The notes under the pieces were generated by a model that saw only the letters and a list, made by a program, of their open reading frames with translations, was not told the DNA's origin and did no database searches. Shown here piece by piece: positions 7,922-17,252 of a DNA stretch of 64,000 nucleotides. The position numbers and the translations under genes are program-made. This stretch comes from an uncultured Lachnospiraceae bacterium (lineage in GTDB: Bacteria; Bacillota; Clostridia; Lachnospirales; Lachnospiraceae), in contig CAJUBR010000005.1 in NCBI GenBank assembly GCA_910584695.1, positions 1 through 64,000 on the forward strand, in the 5' to 3' direction. Position 1 is the stretch's first letter; the number at the start of each line of letters is the position of its first letter.

Positions 7922-9243
7922 GAGTGATAAATGGTATCTTATATATTTTTCTTTTTATGACTTTTTTTCTATGGATGCAAAATAGGAAAAAGCAGGAAAA
8001 AGAGTGTTTGGCATTCATCTTGTTCATTAGAAATCATATGCAGATATGGGGACTGTTGCTAGTTGTAAACTGCTTAAGCTTTGGTATGACTTTTTGGAAG
8101 GAAAGCGGAGATATTTATGTGAAGCGGCAAGGCTATGACGGAACAGAGCAAGAGATCCCGCTGTTATTGGAAAAGGAGGAAACGACGGAACAGGTTATAT
8201 TAAATGTATCCCAGAGAAAATTTACAAAAAAAGAAAGGGAAGAAAAAATGCAGGAGGCATTTGTATATTTAAAGAATCATATAAAAGGTCAGAATGCTTC
8301 CCTGTCTAAGGTAACAGAAAAGCTGGATTTTACGATTGATTATGAAAGGTATCCCTTTGATGCAGAGTTTTTGCCGGAGGACTATACATTGATGGATGAA
8401 AGCGGCAATCTGAAAAATGAAAGAAAAGAGCTGCTCGCAGAAGGGTATGGTGTAGAAGATCTTACAGAAGGAATTTCCACTAATGTGGTGGTTACGCTTT
8501 GGTATGGAGAGGAGAGTGAAAAGAGAACATATAAGATAACAATATTTCCGAAAGAGGAAAGCGAAGTACAGAAGCTTTTTGCCGGTATTCTGGAAAAGAT
8601 GAAAAAAAAGGAGACAGAGACTTTTGATCAGGAAGATCTGATACTGCCTGCAAAGGTAGATGGGGTGAAGATTACAAGAATAGATGAAAGCAGGGTGACA
8701 CCGTTTCGTATCTTAGTAATAGGTATCATTTTTGCCGGACTTTTACTGCTTAAGGAAAAAGAAGATAGCAGACAGGCAGAGCAGAAACGAAAGGAAGTGC
8801 TGCAAAGATGTTATCCGTGGTTTGTAAATGAACTGGTTTTGCTGTTAGGAGCGGGTATGCAGGTAAAAAATATTTTTAACATTCTACTGAAGGAATACGA
8901 AAAAGAGGAAGATTTAACACCGTTAATGATGGAATTAAGAGTGGCAAAACACAGTATGGAAATTGGAATGTCAGAGGAGCAGGCATATTATCAGTTAGGA
9001 AGACGGTTAAAGCTTCCCTGTTACATAAAATTGATGACACTGTTAGAGCAAAATGTGAAAAGAGGTGCAAAGGGACTTACCGCTGCTTTTGAGCAGGAGG
9101 AACTTATGGCATTGGAAGAGAGAAAGAATCTGGCAAAGAGATATGGAGAAGAGGCAGGAACAAAATTGCTTGGACCAATGGTTTTATTATTATTAATTAT
9201 TATGTTTATGATCATGATTCCGGCATTTTTAACTTTTCAATAG
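7918..9243 (+). CDS. tadC: TadC-like platform protein with large exported insert
   Basis: The second F-domain platform protein, 441 residues from ATG 7918 (ATGA overlap with tadB). The C-terminal 170 residues are the recognisable T2SSF part (NELVLLLGAGMQVKNIFNILL; ELRVAKHSMEIGMSEEQAY) ending in a strong membrane helix. Between membrane segments near residues 40-60 and 260-280 lies a charged stretch of about 200 residues that is absent from ordinary TadC proteins of about 300 residues. By topology it should face outside. Its function is unknown; it might contact the peptidoglycan or the growing pilus. Confidence 0.85.
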   Translation: MRVINGILYIFLFMTFFLWMQNRKKQEKECLAFILFIRNHMQIWGLLLVVNCLSFGMTFWKESGDIYVKRQGYDGTEQEIPLLLEKEETTEQVILNVSQRKFTKKEREEKMQEAFVYLKNHIKGQNASLSKVTEKLDFTIDYERYPFDAEFLPEDYTLMDESGNLKNERKELLAEGYGVEDLTEGISTNVVVTLWYGEESEKRTYKITIFPKEESEVQKLFAGILEKMKKKETETFDQEDLILPAKVDGVKITRIDESRVTPFRILVIGIIFAGLLLLKEKEDSRQAEQKRKEVLQRCYPWFVNELVLLLGAGMQVKNIFNILLKEYEKEEDLTPLMMELRVAKHSMEIGMSEEQAYYQLGRRLKLPCYIKLMTLLEQNVKRGAKGLTAAFEQEELMALEERKNLAKRYGEEAGTKLLGPMVLLLLIIMFMIMIPAFLTFQ

Positions 9244-9278
9244 AAATCCCGGCATGTACCGGAAAGGAGGTGAGGCGT

Positions 9279-9461
9279 ATGAGCTGGTTAAAAAGGGCAT
9301 GGATGGATTTTTGTAAAGATGAATCCGGAATGGGAGTAGTGGAGATCATCCTTATTATTGTGGTATTGATTGCAATTGTTTTAATCTTTAAGAATCAGAT
9401 TACAACATTGGTAAATAATATCTGGAAATCTATTAATCAAAATGCTAAGAAAATCTATTAA
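9279..9461 (+). CDS. flp: Flp-type IVb pilin
   Basis: The major pilin candidate, 60 residues. After a short basic leader the sequence KDESGMGVVEIILIIVVLIA shows a prepilin cleavage site: cutting after Gly leaves Met at +1 and the conserved Glu at +5, followed by the hydrophobic polymerisation helix. Length and layout match the Flp1-like pilins of Clostridia. ATG 9279 is preferred over GTG 9270 because GGAAAGGAGG lies upstream at the right distance and overlaps the GTG. TadV should process it. Confidence 0.92.
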   Translation: MSWLKRAWMDFCKDESGMGVVEIILIIVVLIAIVLIFKNQITTLVNNIWKSINQNAKKIY

Positions 9462-9610
9462 AGCTCCCTATTAAAAATGTTACAAAGAAAATTTGTTATC
9501 GCAAATAATCAGCAAAGTAATTGCAGGTTTTTGTGAATAAGAATTGTTACAGAAAAATTTATTGCAAGTCGGATGACCGGCAAATATCAGCAAAAGCATG
9601 GAGGTGTATT

Positions 9611-11092
9611 ATGAATAACAAAGGCCAGACCACTGTATTATTTTCTCTTATCATAAGTGTATTATTTCTTTTCACGCTCACTGCACTTGAGGTGGGAAGA
9701 GTTTATATGGGCAGAGTAAAAATAAGGGCTGTTGTTCATAGTACACGTTCCAGTATTATGGCAGATTATAACAGTGAGCTTTTTGAACGGTATCACTTGT
9801 TGTTTATGGACCCTACCTATGGGACAGGAAGTGAGGCGGCATTTGAGGAAAAGGTAACAGATTATTTAGAATGTTCATTAAATGGAGAGAAGGGAACGGG
9901 CAGTGGGATGTACCAATTTTTCTTAGAAGAAGTTTCGTTAGCGGAAAAAAGGGGAATTTTGGATGAAAATATGAAACAGCTAAAGGAACAGATAACTGAA
10001 TATGAAAAGACGGCCGGTGTAGTTCATAAGGCAGCAAATCTGGCAAAGAAACTGGATCAAAAAGAAAATGCTGTAGAAGGTGCTATAAGAGAAACAGAGA
10101 TGAATGGGGTAGAACTCATCACGGAAAGTAATGAAGAAAGTACAAAAAGCCCTTCGGAAGATCAATCAAATATGGAGGTGACAGATCCAAGAGATACCAT
10201 AAAGGAAGCACTAAAGTTTGGGACGCTTGCTTTTGTATTGCCAAAGGAATGTAATATTTCCAAGAAAGAGTATGATTTTAAAGAGGCACCTTCCGGGCAA
10301 TATGATAAAGAGCAGGAGAAGAAAAGAGATAACAGCTTTCAGGATATTGGGTTTTTAAAAAGTTTTTTAAAGGAATATGCAAAAGAGGAATCCTTTGGAG
10401 GTTTAAAAAAGCAGGCTGCGGTTCTGGATTATGCAGACAGTCATTTTTCAAACGGCGTGAATCAAAAAGATACATCTGTTTTAAAGTGTGAATTGGAATA
10501 CATATTGCAAGGAAAAAGCAGTGATTATGATAATCTTCAGGGTGTGATCAATGAGATGATATGGCTGCGTATGCCGGTAAATTATGTGTATCTGCTGTCG
10601 GATACGGAAAAGAAAAGTGAGGCATTGACACTGGCAGCAGCAATCTGTGCAGCTACAGGAACGGAAGCATTGATTGAAGTTGTAAAATATCTGCTGTTAG
10701 GCTGTTGGGCGTATGGGGAAACTCTTTGTGAAATGAATACACTACTGGAAGGAGGCAAGATTGCTCTTATAAAAAATAAGGAAAACTGGAATACGGATTT
10801 AAAAAATCTTGGTATGGGAAAAACAGCACAAAAGGTAGAGGGCGGATTAAGTTATTCGGATTATCTAATGATACTGCTTGCCGAGAAAAGAGGAAAAAAA
10901 TTGGATATCTGTTATGCGAGAATGCTTGATGTAATGGAATTGAATTTAAGACAAAATGATCCGGATTTTTGCTTTGCAAATTGTGCAGGGGCATTGACCA
11001 TGCAAGGAAAAATCAATATAAATCCGTTGTTTATAAAAGGAAAAGAGCGGACTTTTTATGGAGTCTGCTTTGAGGAAGAAATAACTTACTGA
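9611..11092 (+). CDS. DUF5702 domain protein of the Tad locus
   Basis: A protein of 493 residues with one N-terminal membrane helix (NKGQTTVLFSLIISVLFLF) preceded by a short basic segment, then a long charged, presumably exported domain. This combination and its place between flp and TadE-like genes are characteristic of DUF5702 proteins in Lachnospiraceae Tad clusters. They resemble TadG in topology, but the role is not established. ATG 9611 carries GGAGGTG upstream; the longer frame from 9521 has none. A low-complexity acidic/Ser-rich stretch lies around residues 165-190. The 149 bp before it contain no gene. Confidence 0.82.
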   Translation: MNNKGQTTVLFSLIISVLFLFTLTALEVGRVYMGRVKIRAVVHSTRSSIMADYNSELFERYHLLFMDPTYGTGSEAAFEEKVTDYLECSLNGEKGTGSGMYQFFLEEVSLAEKRGILDENMKQLKEQITEYEKTAGVVHKAANLAKKLDQKENAVEGAIRETEMNGVELITESNEESTKSPSEDQSNMEVTDPRDTIKEALKFGTLAFVLPKECNISKKEYDFKEAPSGQYDKEQEKKRDNSFQDIGFLKSFLKEYAKEESFGGLKKQAAVLDYADSHFSNGVNQKDTSVLKCELEYILQGKSSDYDNLQGVINEMIWLRMPVNYVYLLSDTEKKSEALTLAAAICAATGTEALIEVVKYLLLGCWAYGETLCEMNTLLEGGKIALIKNKENWNTDLKNLGMGKTAQKVEGGLSYSDYLMILLAEKRGKKLDICYARMLDVMELNLRQNDPDFCFANCAGALTMQGKININPLFIKGKERTFYGVCFEEEITY

Positions 11093-11245
11093 TTTTGGCT
11101 GTTGCATTTTTTTATAAGCTCTTATGCGGAACAAGCCATGATAAAACCAAAGAATAAAACAATCTCCAAGTATGAACAAGATGTTTCGTGTAAGGGTTTT
11201 TAAAAGGATGTAATAGGAGTGTATCGACTAGAAGGGAGCAGGCAG

Positions 11246-12001
11246 ATGGAAAAAAGAAATAAAGGATATATTACCGTGGAGGCTTGCCTTGTGGTGCCGC
11301 TTTTTTTATTCTTCATGCTTTTTGTTTCCGGAATTTTTATGCTGCTGATGGCGGAAGCACATATTCACCAGAGCCTGGCAGAGGCGGCAGATTATACGGC
11401 ACAGTATACGTATCTGGAAAAAAAGCTTTTAAATAATGAAAATAAAATAATAGAAAATACTGGAAACTGTCTGATGTTGGCAGAGCGGTTCAAGGTCTGT
11501 CTGGGAGATGACTTTTATGTGGAAAAGGCAGTTGCAAACGGTGTGAACGGGATTGTATTGACGATATCACAGGATAAAGAAAATAAGAAAGTATTGATTG
11601 CCAAAGCAAGGTATCCGGTAAGAATAAAACTTCCGGTTTTAGGGGAATTTAGAATTTTTCTTTCCAATGAGATTAAGCAGAAGGCATTTGTAGGTTACAG
11701 CAGGGAGGAAAAGAGCGAGTACTATGTTTATGTAACACCAAACCAATCGGTTTATCACACGAAAAGAAGCTGTACCCATTTATCTCTTAGGATACAAAAA
11801 AGGGATAGCAGGCAGAAGGGAAAATATGCACCCTGTGGGTTTTGTGGAAAATCTCAGAATGATAAGGGAAATATATACATTTCTCAAACAGGAAATGTAT
11901 ATCATTACCGGGCAGGGTGCAGCGGATTGAAACGGACTGTCAGGCGGGTAAAGATAAAAGAAGCTGTTGGTCTTGGTTCGTGCTCCAGATGTGGAAAGTA
12001 A
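11246..12001 (+). CDS. TadE-like pseudopilin with two C-terminal Cys motifs
   Basis: A 251-residue exported protein starting at ATG 11246 (GGGAG upstream). The N-terminus KRNKGYITVEACLVVPLFLF is a TadE-type class III leader with Glu at +5 of the hydrophobic helix. The middle is an unremarkable pseudopilin domain. The last 80 residues hold two copies of a YH-x(n)-C-x2-L ... C-x2-C module (VYHTKRSCTHL ... PCGFCG and VYHYRAGCSGLKR ... SCSRCG). I know this motif from the C-terminus of secreted nucleases and phage proteins; fused to a pseudopilin it is unusual. It probably binds a metal or forms disulfides. Confidence 0.85.
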   Translation: MEKRNKGYITVEACLVVPLFLFFMLFVSGIFMLLMAEAHIHQSLAEAADYTAQYTYLEKKLLNNENKIIENTGNCLMLAERFKVCLGDDFYVEKAVANGVNGIVLTISQDKENKKVLIAKARYPVRIKLPVLGEFRIFLSNEIKQKAFVGYSREEKSEYYVYVTPNQSVYHTKRSCTHLSLRIQKRDSRQKGKYAPCGFCGKSQNDKGNIYISQTGNVYHYRAGCSGLKRTVRRVKIKEAVGLGSCSRCGK

Positions 12002-12031
12002 AAAGTTTTTGACGGAAAAAGGAAAATTTGC

Positions 12032-12394
12032 ATGAAGGAAAGAAGGGGTAAAATGAAAAAGAGCAATAAAGGTAGTGCCGTGATAGAAATTACTTTACTG
12101 ATGCCGATTCTTTTGGGCTGCATTTACTTTTATATTATGCTGTTCTTATTTTTGATAGATTCCGGAAACAGGATGGAAAAAATTGCAGAGTTTATGTACG
12201 TAACACAGGATATGGAGAATAAAGGTCTGAAAACCTTAAATGAGGATATTCATGTCCGGACGGAAGGGAAAGTGAAAATTTTTTGGATAGAAGAAAAAGG
12301 GAAATTATTTGATATCCAAATGGAGATGCGGAAAGGAAAGGATAATGCGGTAGAGAATATAAGGAGGTGGCAGCTTGTCACAAGTCTATTTTAA
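12032..12394 (+). CDS. TadE-like minor pseudopilin
   Basis: A 120-residue protein with a short basic N-terminus, the leader-type sequence KGSAVIEITLLMPILLG and one membrane helix, then a small exported domain rich in beta-type alternation. The Glu in the helix start is the expected recognition residue for TadV. Two in-frame ATGs are possible: 12032 has AGGA at 8 bases, while 12053 has GGGG at only 4 bases, so I prefer 12032. It overlaps the FHA gene by 20 bases. Confidence 0.8.
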   Translation: MKERRGKMKKSNKGSAVIEITLLMPILLGCIYFYIMLFLFLIDSGNRMEKIAEFMYVTQDMENKGLKTLNEDIHVRTEGKVKIFWIEEKGKLFDIQMEMRKGKDNAVENIRRWQLVTSLF

Positions 12395-13823
12395 AAAAGA
12401 GGGTATGACCAATTATATGGTAGTTCCCTTTGAAGGTGAATTGACGGAGGACTATCAAAATTGTCTGTTTCAATATCACCGGGTTCCCTATTTTTTACAG
12501 TATGAAGTAAGGCAGATCAACGGAAAGCAATCTTTATATTATAAATTAGAGTATCGCACAACATTAAGATCCGTTTTGGGGCATTTGCAGCTTACCTATT
12601 CCCGTCTTAAAAATATGATTGCATGTATGACTAGTGCAATGGAAATAACGGAAGAATATTTATTAGAACAGGACGGAATCGTGTGGAAAGCAGATAGAAT
12701 CTTTATAGAGGCAGATACAGGAAATCTTCAGTTTTGCTATGATCCGGTAAATGGGGAAGAGAGTGGTCTAAAGAAGCTGCTTACGGAAATCATACAGTTC
12801 GTAAATAGGCAGGATGAAAAAAGTATTCTATTTATTTTAAAATTTTATAATATCTTAACGGAACCGGAATGTAATTTGGAAGACCTAAAAGCTTATGTTA
12901 AGGATGCAATGCAGGATCCTTTTTTTCCGAAAAACGGGGATTTTCCATATTGGGAAAAGAGTAATGATTTTTTGGAGCAGCGGGATGAAAAACAATGCAG
13001 GTCAAAAGACAGCACTCCGTTATGGCAAAACAGTCTGATGAAAGAAGGGCGGAATGAGGAGAGCGAAGGAGAGAAAGAGCAAAAGACTCTGGCTGAACGT
13101 ATAGTGCAGGTATTATTGATCGTGACAGGGAGTATCAATATTTTGTTAATAGGATGTTTGCTGTTTAATATTCTTACTTATGATTATATACGGTATTTGT
13201 TTATCAGCATGGGGGCGTTAATTGTTTTTACAATTATTTATATGAATGTGTCAAAAGAGGAGACTCCGGACGAAATGATGCAGGCATTTTTTGAAGGAAA
13301 TAAAGAAGACTTTACGGATGAAAAGAACGGCATAAATAACAGAATAGAAGATACAAATGCGGAAAAACCAGAAGACAGACAGGAATACAGGGGATTAGAT
13401 CAAACCCAGTGGAGAAACAGTGAAGATACCCTGATATGCGGGGAAACCAGTGTGTTAATAAATGCAGATATGTTTCCTAAAGAAAACAAGACAGCAATTG
13501 TTAAGGAGGAGGATAATCAATGCTTATATTTGGAATCCATTGAAAAAGGAAAGTATGATCCGATTTGCATAAAGAAGCAAAGTATAATATTAGGGACTAT
13601 GGCAGAGGGCTGTAATTATATATTAATGGAAAGAGGAATCAGCCGTATGCATGCAAAGCTGATGGAAAGGGAAGATGGTCTTTATTTGCTGGACCTAAAT
13701 TCCACAAACGGGACTTATCTTAACGGAGAAATGATAGAAAGCGGACAGGAATATAAATTGGAAGAAGGAGATTTGGTTGCCTTTGCATTAAGTGAATTTT
13801 ATGTTGCGGGAAAGAAAAATTAG
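12375..13823 (+). CDS. DUF6382/FHA domain membrane protein
   Basis: A 482-residue protein that ends the Tad operon. Residues 1-170 match the DUF6382 module often placed before FHA domains in Clostridia. A hydrophobic hairpin (about residues 245-290) anchors it. An acidic linker leads to a C-terminal forkhead-associated domain with the phosphothreonine-binding signature (GISRMHAKL, LDLNSTNGTYLNG). It starts at TTG 12375, 5 bases after AAGGAGGTGGCAG begins to pair. FHA proteins in Tad loci probably link pilus assembly to Ser/Thr kinase signalling; no kinase is in this window. Confidence 0.88.
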   Translation: MSQVYFKKEGMTNYMVVPFEGELTEDYQNCLFQYHRVPYFLQYEVRQINGKQSLYYKLEYRTTLRSVLGHLQLTYSRLKNMIACMTSAMEITEEYLLEQDGIVWKADRIFIEADTGNLQFCYDPVNGEESGLKKLLTEIIQFVNRQDEKSILFILKFYNILTEPECNLEDLKAYVKDAMQDPFFPKNGDFPYWEKSNDFLEQRDEKQCRSKDSTPLWQNSLMKEGRNEESEGEKEQKTLAERIVQVLLIVTGSINILLIGCLLFNILTYDYIRYLFISMGALIVFTIIYMNVSKEETPDEMMQAFFEGNKEDFTDEKNGINNRIEDTNAEKPEDRQEYRGLDQTQWRNSEDTLICGETSVLINADMFPKENKTAIVKEEDNQCLYLESIEKGKYDPICIKKQSIILGTMAEGCNYILMERGISRMHAKLMEREDGLYLLDLNSTNGTYLNGEMIESGQEYKLEEGDLVAFALSEFYVAGKKN

Positions 13824-14031
13824 ATTAGCAGGAATCATGAGAATATGTCCTATTTTGGAAAATGGCACGAAGAGGATTGTTTACCCGCATAAGGTTAAAT
13901 TATTGCTTTATGTGCTGTTTTTTCGTATTTTAAGTTGTAAAATCATACCGTTTCAGCTATACTTATACAGGGATACAGTCTTATTTGTAATGAGGCTGCG
14001 AATATTAATTAACTAGCCGTGGGGTTAGGAG

Positions 14032-15162
14032 GTGAATCTTACGAAGATTAACATTTATTATGGAGGAAGGGGTTTGATAGAGGACCCAACAATTTATGTA
14101 CTGAACAAGATGACGGATGTTTTGAAGGAACTTCGGGTAGAAGTTAACCGCTATAACATATTTGAAGATAAAAATGCAATCGCAACCTTACCGTCTACTT
14201 TAAAAGGAGCAGATGGGGTGATTCTTGCTTCAACGGTGGAATGGTTTGGTATTGGAGGATATATGCAGCAGTTTCTGGATATGTGCTGGTTATATGCAGA
14301 CAAACAGGAACTGAGTCAGATGTATATGCTGCCGGTTGTAATGGCAACAACTTATGGAGAAAGAGATGCAGAAGTCAGCCTGGTAAAAGCATGGGAAACA
14401 TTGGGAGGAATTCCTATTCCCGGTTTGGTTGCCTATGTGGAGAATCCGGAAGAATTCGAACAGAATGAAATATACAGAAGTATGATCGAGAAGAAAACCG
14501 AGACGTTGTATCGTTCTATTCATCAAAAGACCCAGAGCCTTCCAACGAGTAATCTGGCAGTCAAAGCCAGTTTGTTAAAGACAAAAACTATTGAGTTGAC
14601 ACCACAGGAAAGTGAACAGCTTTCCAAATTTGTGAGTGATGAGACTTATATGAAACAACAAAAAGAAGATATTGAAGAATTATCGGCAATATTTAAAAAG
14701 ATGTTGAATCAGGAAGGATCAGAAGAAAGCGGGACGGTTCAGGAGAGCCAGGGTGGCAATGCAGCGGTAACGGCAGACTCCCAGACGGCAGAATATGTGG
14801 ATCCGGTAAGAGAGAGGACTGTCAGACAGGAAACTCCGGTAAATGAGGATACGGATGAAATAATATCTGCATTGATTAAGAATTACAAACCGGAAGCAGA
14901 ATTTATAGCATCCTATGCCATTATTATTTCCGATCGGGATCAGATACTGCATATAGAGGCGACACCGGATCATATCAATTGTTTCTATGCAGCAACTAAC
15001 GAGGCGGATGTAATACTCCGGACAACATACAAAATTCTTAGTGCCATTCTGGAAGGGAAAACTACTTTTCAAAAGGGATTTATGGCAGGGGAGATATCAG
15101 CAAAGGGTAATTTTAAGACATTAAGAATGTTAGATACTATTTTTCGTTTTAGCAAAGTTTGA
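14032..15162 (+). CDS. Flavodoxin-fold / SCP2 domain protein
   Basis: A cytoplasmic protein of about 375 residues. The first 180 residues look like a flavodoxin-type fold (YYGGRGLIEDPTIYVLNKM; GVILASTVEWFGIGGYMQQF), and the last 110 residues (EIISALIKNYKPEAEF ... GEISAKGNFKTLRMLD) fit an SCP2 lipid-binding fold. A Ser/Gln-rich linker joins them. The start is odd: the only canonical codon, GTG 14032, lies inside the ribosome site AGGAGGTGA (14027-14035), whereas homologues as I recall begin about where ACG 14041 stands, 8 bases downstream. Function is unknown; it is commonly found upstream of dnaX in Lachnospiraceae. Confidence 0.8.
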   Translation: MNLTKINIYYGGRGLIEDPTIYVLNKMTDVLKELRVEVNRYNIFEDKNAIATLPSTLKGADGVILASTVEWFGIGGYMQQFLDMCWLYADKQELSQMYMLPVVMATTYGERDAEVSLVKAWETLGGIPIPGLVAYVENPEEFEQNEIYRSMIEKKTETLYRSIHQKTQSLPTSNLAVKASLLKTKTIELTPQESEQLSKFVSDETYMKQQKEDIEELSAIFKKMLNQEGSEESGTVQESQGGNAAVTADSQTAEYVDPVRERTVRQETPVNEDTDEIISALIKNYKPEAEFIASYAIIISDRDQILHIEATPDHINCFYAATNEADVILRTTYKILSAILEGKTTFQKGFMAGEISAKGNFKTLRMLDTIFRFSKV

Positions 15163-15183
15163 AGCAGTTAGGATGTGAATATT

Positions 15184-16818
15184 ATGTCATATATGGCTCT
15201 GTACCGTAAATGGAGACCAGACGAATTTGAAGAAGTAAAGGGACAGGAGCACGTTGTTACAACTTTGAAAAACCAGATTATCCATGATAGAGTGGGGCAT
15301 GCTTATCTGTTTTGCGGAACAAGGGGAACCGGCAAAACGACAGTGGCAAAGCTGTTTGCGAAAGCCGTAAATTGTGAACATCCTTTAGAAGACGGAAGTC
15401 CATGTAACGAATGTGCGGTCTGTAAGGCAATTAGTGCAGGAAGCTCATTAAATGTAATAGAGATAGATGCGGCATCCAATAATGGTGTAGATAATATCCG
15501 TGATATTCGTGAAGAAGTACAGTATTCGCCAACAGAAGGAAAGTATAAAGTATATATTATTGATGAGGTGCACATGCTTTCCATAGGAGCGTTTAATGCA
15601 CTGCTTAAGACATTGGAGGAGCCTCCGTCTTATGTTATATTTATTTTAGCGACGACAGAAGCTCACAAGATTCCAATTACTATTTTATCAAGATGTCAGC
15701 GGTATGATTTTAGAAGGATTAGTGTCGAGATAATTTATGAACGTTTATCTGAACTGTTGGAGAGAGAGGGCGTGGAGGCTGAGGAAAAAGCGGTCCGATA
15801 TGTTGCAAAGGCGGCAGATGGCTCTATGCGTGATGCACTAAGCCTTTTGGATCAGTGTATTGCATTTTATCTGGGGCAGAAGCTTACCTATGAAAAAGTA
15901 TTAGAGGTATTAGGAGCTGTTGATGTAGAGGTTTTTAACGAGTTGATGCGGCATGTAGCAGCAAATGAAACAATGGAAGCACTTAAGGTAGTAGATGAAA
16001 TTGTGTGGCAGGGGAGGGAACTGGCTCAGTTTGTAACGGATTTCACATGGTATATGCGGAATTTGCTATTGCTTAAATCGTCTGACAGTGTAAATGACCA
16101 GCTCGATATTTCGGCGGAAAATCTGGAAAGTATGAGACAGGTAGCTGGGATTGTTGGGATGAATTCGCTGATGAGGTATGTCCGGATTTTTTCGGAGATG
16201 TCGAATCAAATCCGTTATGCAACCCAGAAGCGTGTTACGTTGGAGCTGGCAATTATTAAGCTTACTACTCCACAGATGGAAAGCAATATGGATTCCGTTT
16301 TAGAACGAATCCGTATGCTGGAAAAGAAAGTAGAGGAAGGATTCGTTAATATTACCGAAGAACAGTTAGCAGTTATCAGTGGCGGGCAGAAAGATCAAGG
16401 TGTTCCGGATAAGGAAGAATCGGAAATTGATAGAGAAGAGGTTTTGCAAAGGGAATTAGAACCCGCTGAATGTGAAGACATGAAAATGATTATGGAAAGC
16501 ATTGACCGGATGAGGCAGAAAACGGAGCTCCGAAATAAAATTGGTGCTGGAACAATGAGTCTGTTAGGGGAAGCAAGTATCAATGTTGGTCATGACCACA
16601 AATCCATTGTTCTTTCCTTTGAGGGAACGGAAAAGGGAAAAATGGCATACACCCAGTTTTCCAAGATAGAGCACCGACAGGTTTTGCAGGATATGATAGG
16701 AGAGCTAACCGGTAAAAGAGTAGATATTACCTGTCAAATGAAAGAATCATTAGTGGAGACTGACATATCAAATATTAATCTGTCTAAGGTCAATTTTGAT
16801 ATCGTAATTACACAATAG
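15184..16818 (+). CDS. dnaX: DNA polymerase III subunit gamma/tau
   Basis: The clamp-loader ATPase of the replisome, 544 residues from ATG 15184 (SYMALYRKWRPDEFEEVKGQ is the classic N-terminus; AGGA lies 10 bases upstream). Walker A is GTRGTGKT at 45-52, the zinc-binding cysteines are C64, C74, C77 and C80, and the DEVHML box and SRCQRYDF sensor follow. Domain III continues to about residue 360, then a short tau-like C-terminal region. It is complete and begins the recombination/replication cluster dnaX-ybaB-recR that is conserved across Firmicutes. Confidence 0.97.
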   Translation: MSYMALYRKWRPDEFEEVKGQEHVVTTLKNQIIHDRVGHAYLFCGTRGTGKTTVAKLFAKAVNCEHPLEDGSPCNECAVCKAISAGSSLNVIEIDAASNNGVDNIRDIREEVQYSPTEGKYKVYIIDEVHMLSIGAFNALLKTLEEPPSYVIFILATTEAHKIPITILSRCQRYDFRRISVEIIYERLSELLEREGVEAEEKAVRYVAKAADGSMRDALSLLDQCIAFYLGQKLTYEKVLEVLGAVDVEVFNELMRHVAANETMEALKVVDEIVWQGRELAQFVTDFTWYMRNLLLLKSSDSVNDQLDISAENLESMRQVAGIVGMNSLMRYVRIFSEMSNQIRYATQKRVTLELAIIKLTTPQMESNMDSVLERIRMLEKKVEEGFVNITEEQLAVISGGQKDQGVPDKEESEIDREEVLQRELEPAECEDMKMIMESIDRMRQKTELRNKIGAGTMSLLGEASINVGHDHKSIVLSFEGTEKGKMAYTQFSKIEHRQVLQDMIGELTGKRVDITCQMKESLVETDISNINLSKVNFDIVITQ

Positions 16819-16901
16819 TACAATGAATAATATATAAATGGAAGGATACATTGATTATCAGACAGCATAACAATGCATACAAAATTTAGGAGGATATAAA
16901 T

Positions 16902-17252
16902 ATGGCAAAAAGAGGTGGATTTCCAGGAGGAATGCCTGGTAATATGAACAATTTAATGAAACAGGCTCAGAAAATGCAAAAGCAGATGGAAGAACAGGCA
17001 AAGGAATTGGAAGAGCAAAGCTATGAGGCATCAGCAGGTGGTGGTGTTGTAAAAGTAACGATTTCCGGTAAAAAGGAAGTTACGGAGGTTCACATTGAAC
17101 CTGAAGTAGTGGATCCGGAGGACATTGAAATGTTAGAAGATTTAATTATAGCAGCAACTAATGAGGCACTCCGCATGCAGGAAGAGGATCAGAATGCCAA
17201 AATGTCAAAGATTACCGGGAATATGGGCGGACTCGGAGGCTTTCCGTTTTAA
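16902..17252 (+). CDS. ybaB: YbaB/EbfC nucleoid-associated protein
   Basis: A small homodimeric DNA-binding protein of 116 residues. The N-terminus is Gly/Met-rich, then comes the long charged helix ([20 protein letters not shown]) and the beta-sheet part ([20 protein letters not shown]). It has the expected length and sits between dnaX and recR, the usual position. A good AGGAGG ribosome site precedes it. The stop codon overlaps the recR start as TAATG. Confidence 0.96.
   Translation: MAKRGGFPGGMPGNMNNLMKQAQKMQKQMEEQAKELEEQSYEASAGGGVVKVTISGKKEVTEVHIEPEVVDPEDIEMLEDLIIAATNEALRMQEEDQNAKMSKITGNMGGLGGFPF

Noticed and set aside
13792..14016. 74-residue frame after the FHA gene
   Set aside because: Overlaps the end of the FHA gene, has no ribosome site and no recognisable sequence.
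15184..16818. Programmed frameshift in dnaX producing gamma
   Set aside because: No A-rich slippery heptamer with a following hairpin was evident in the expected region.
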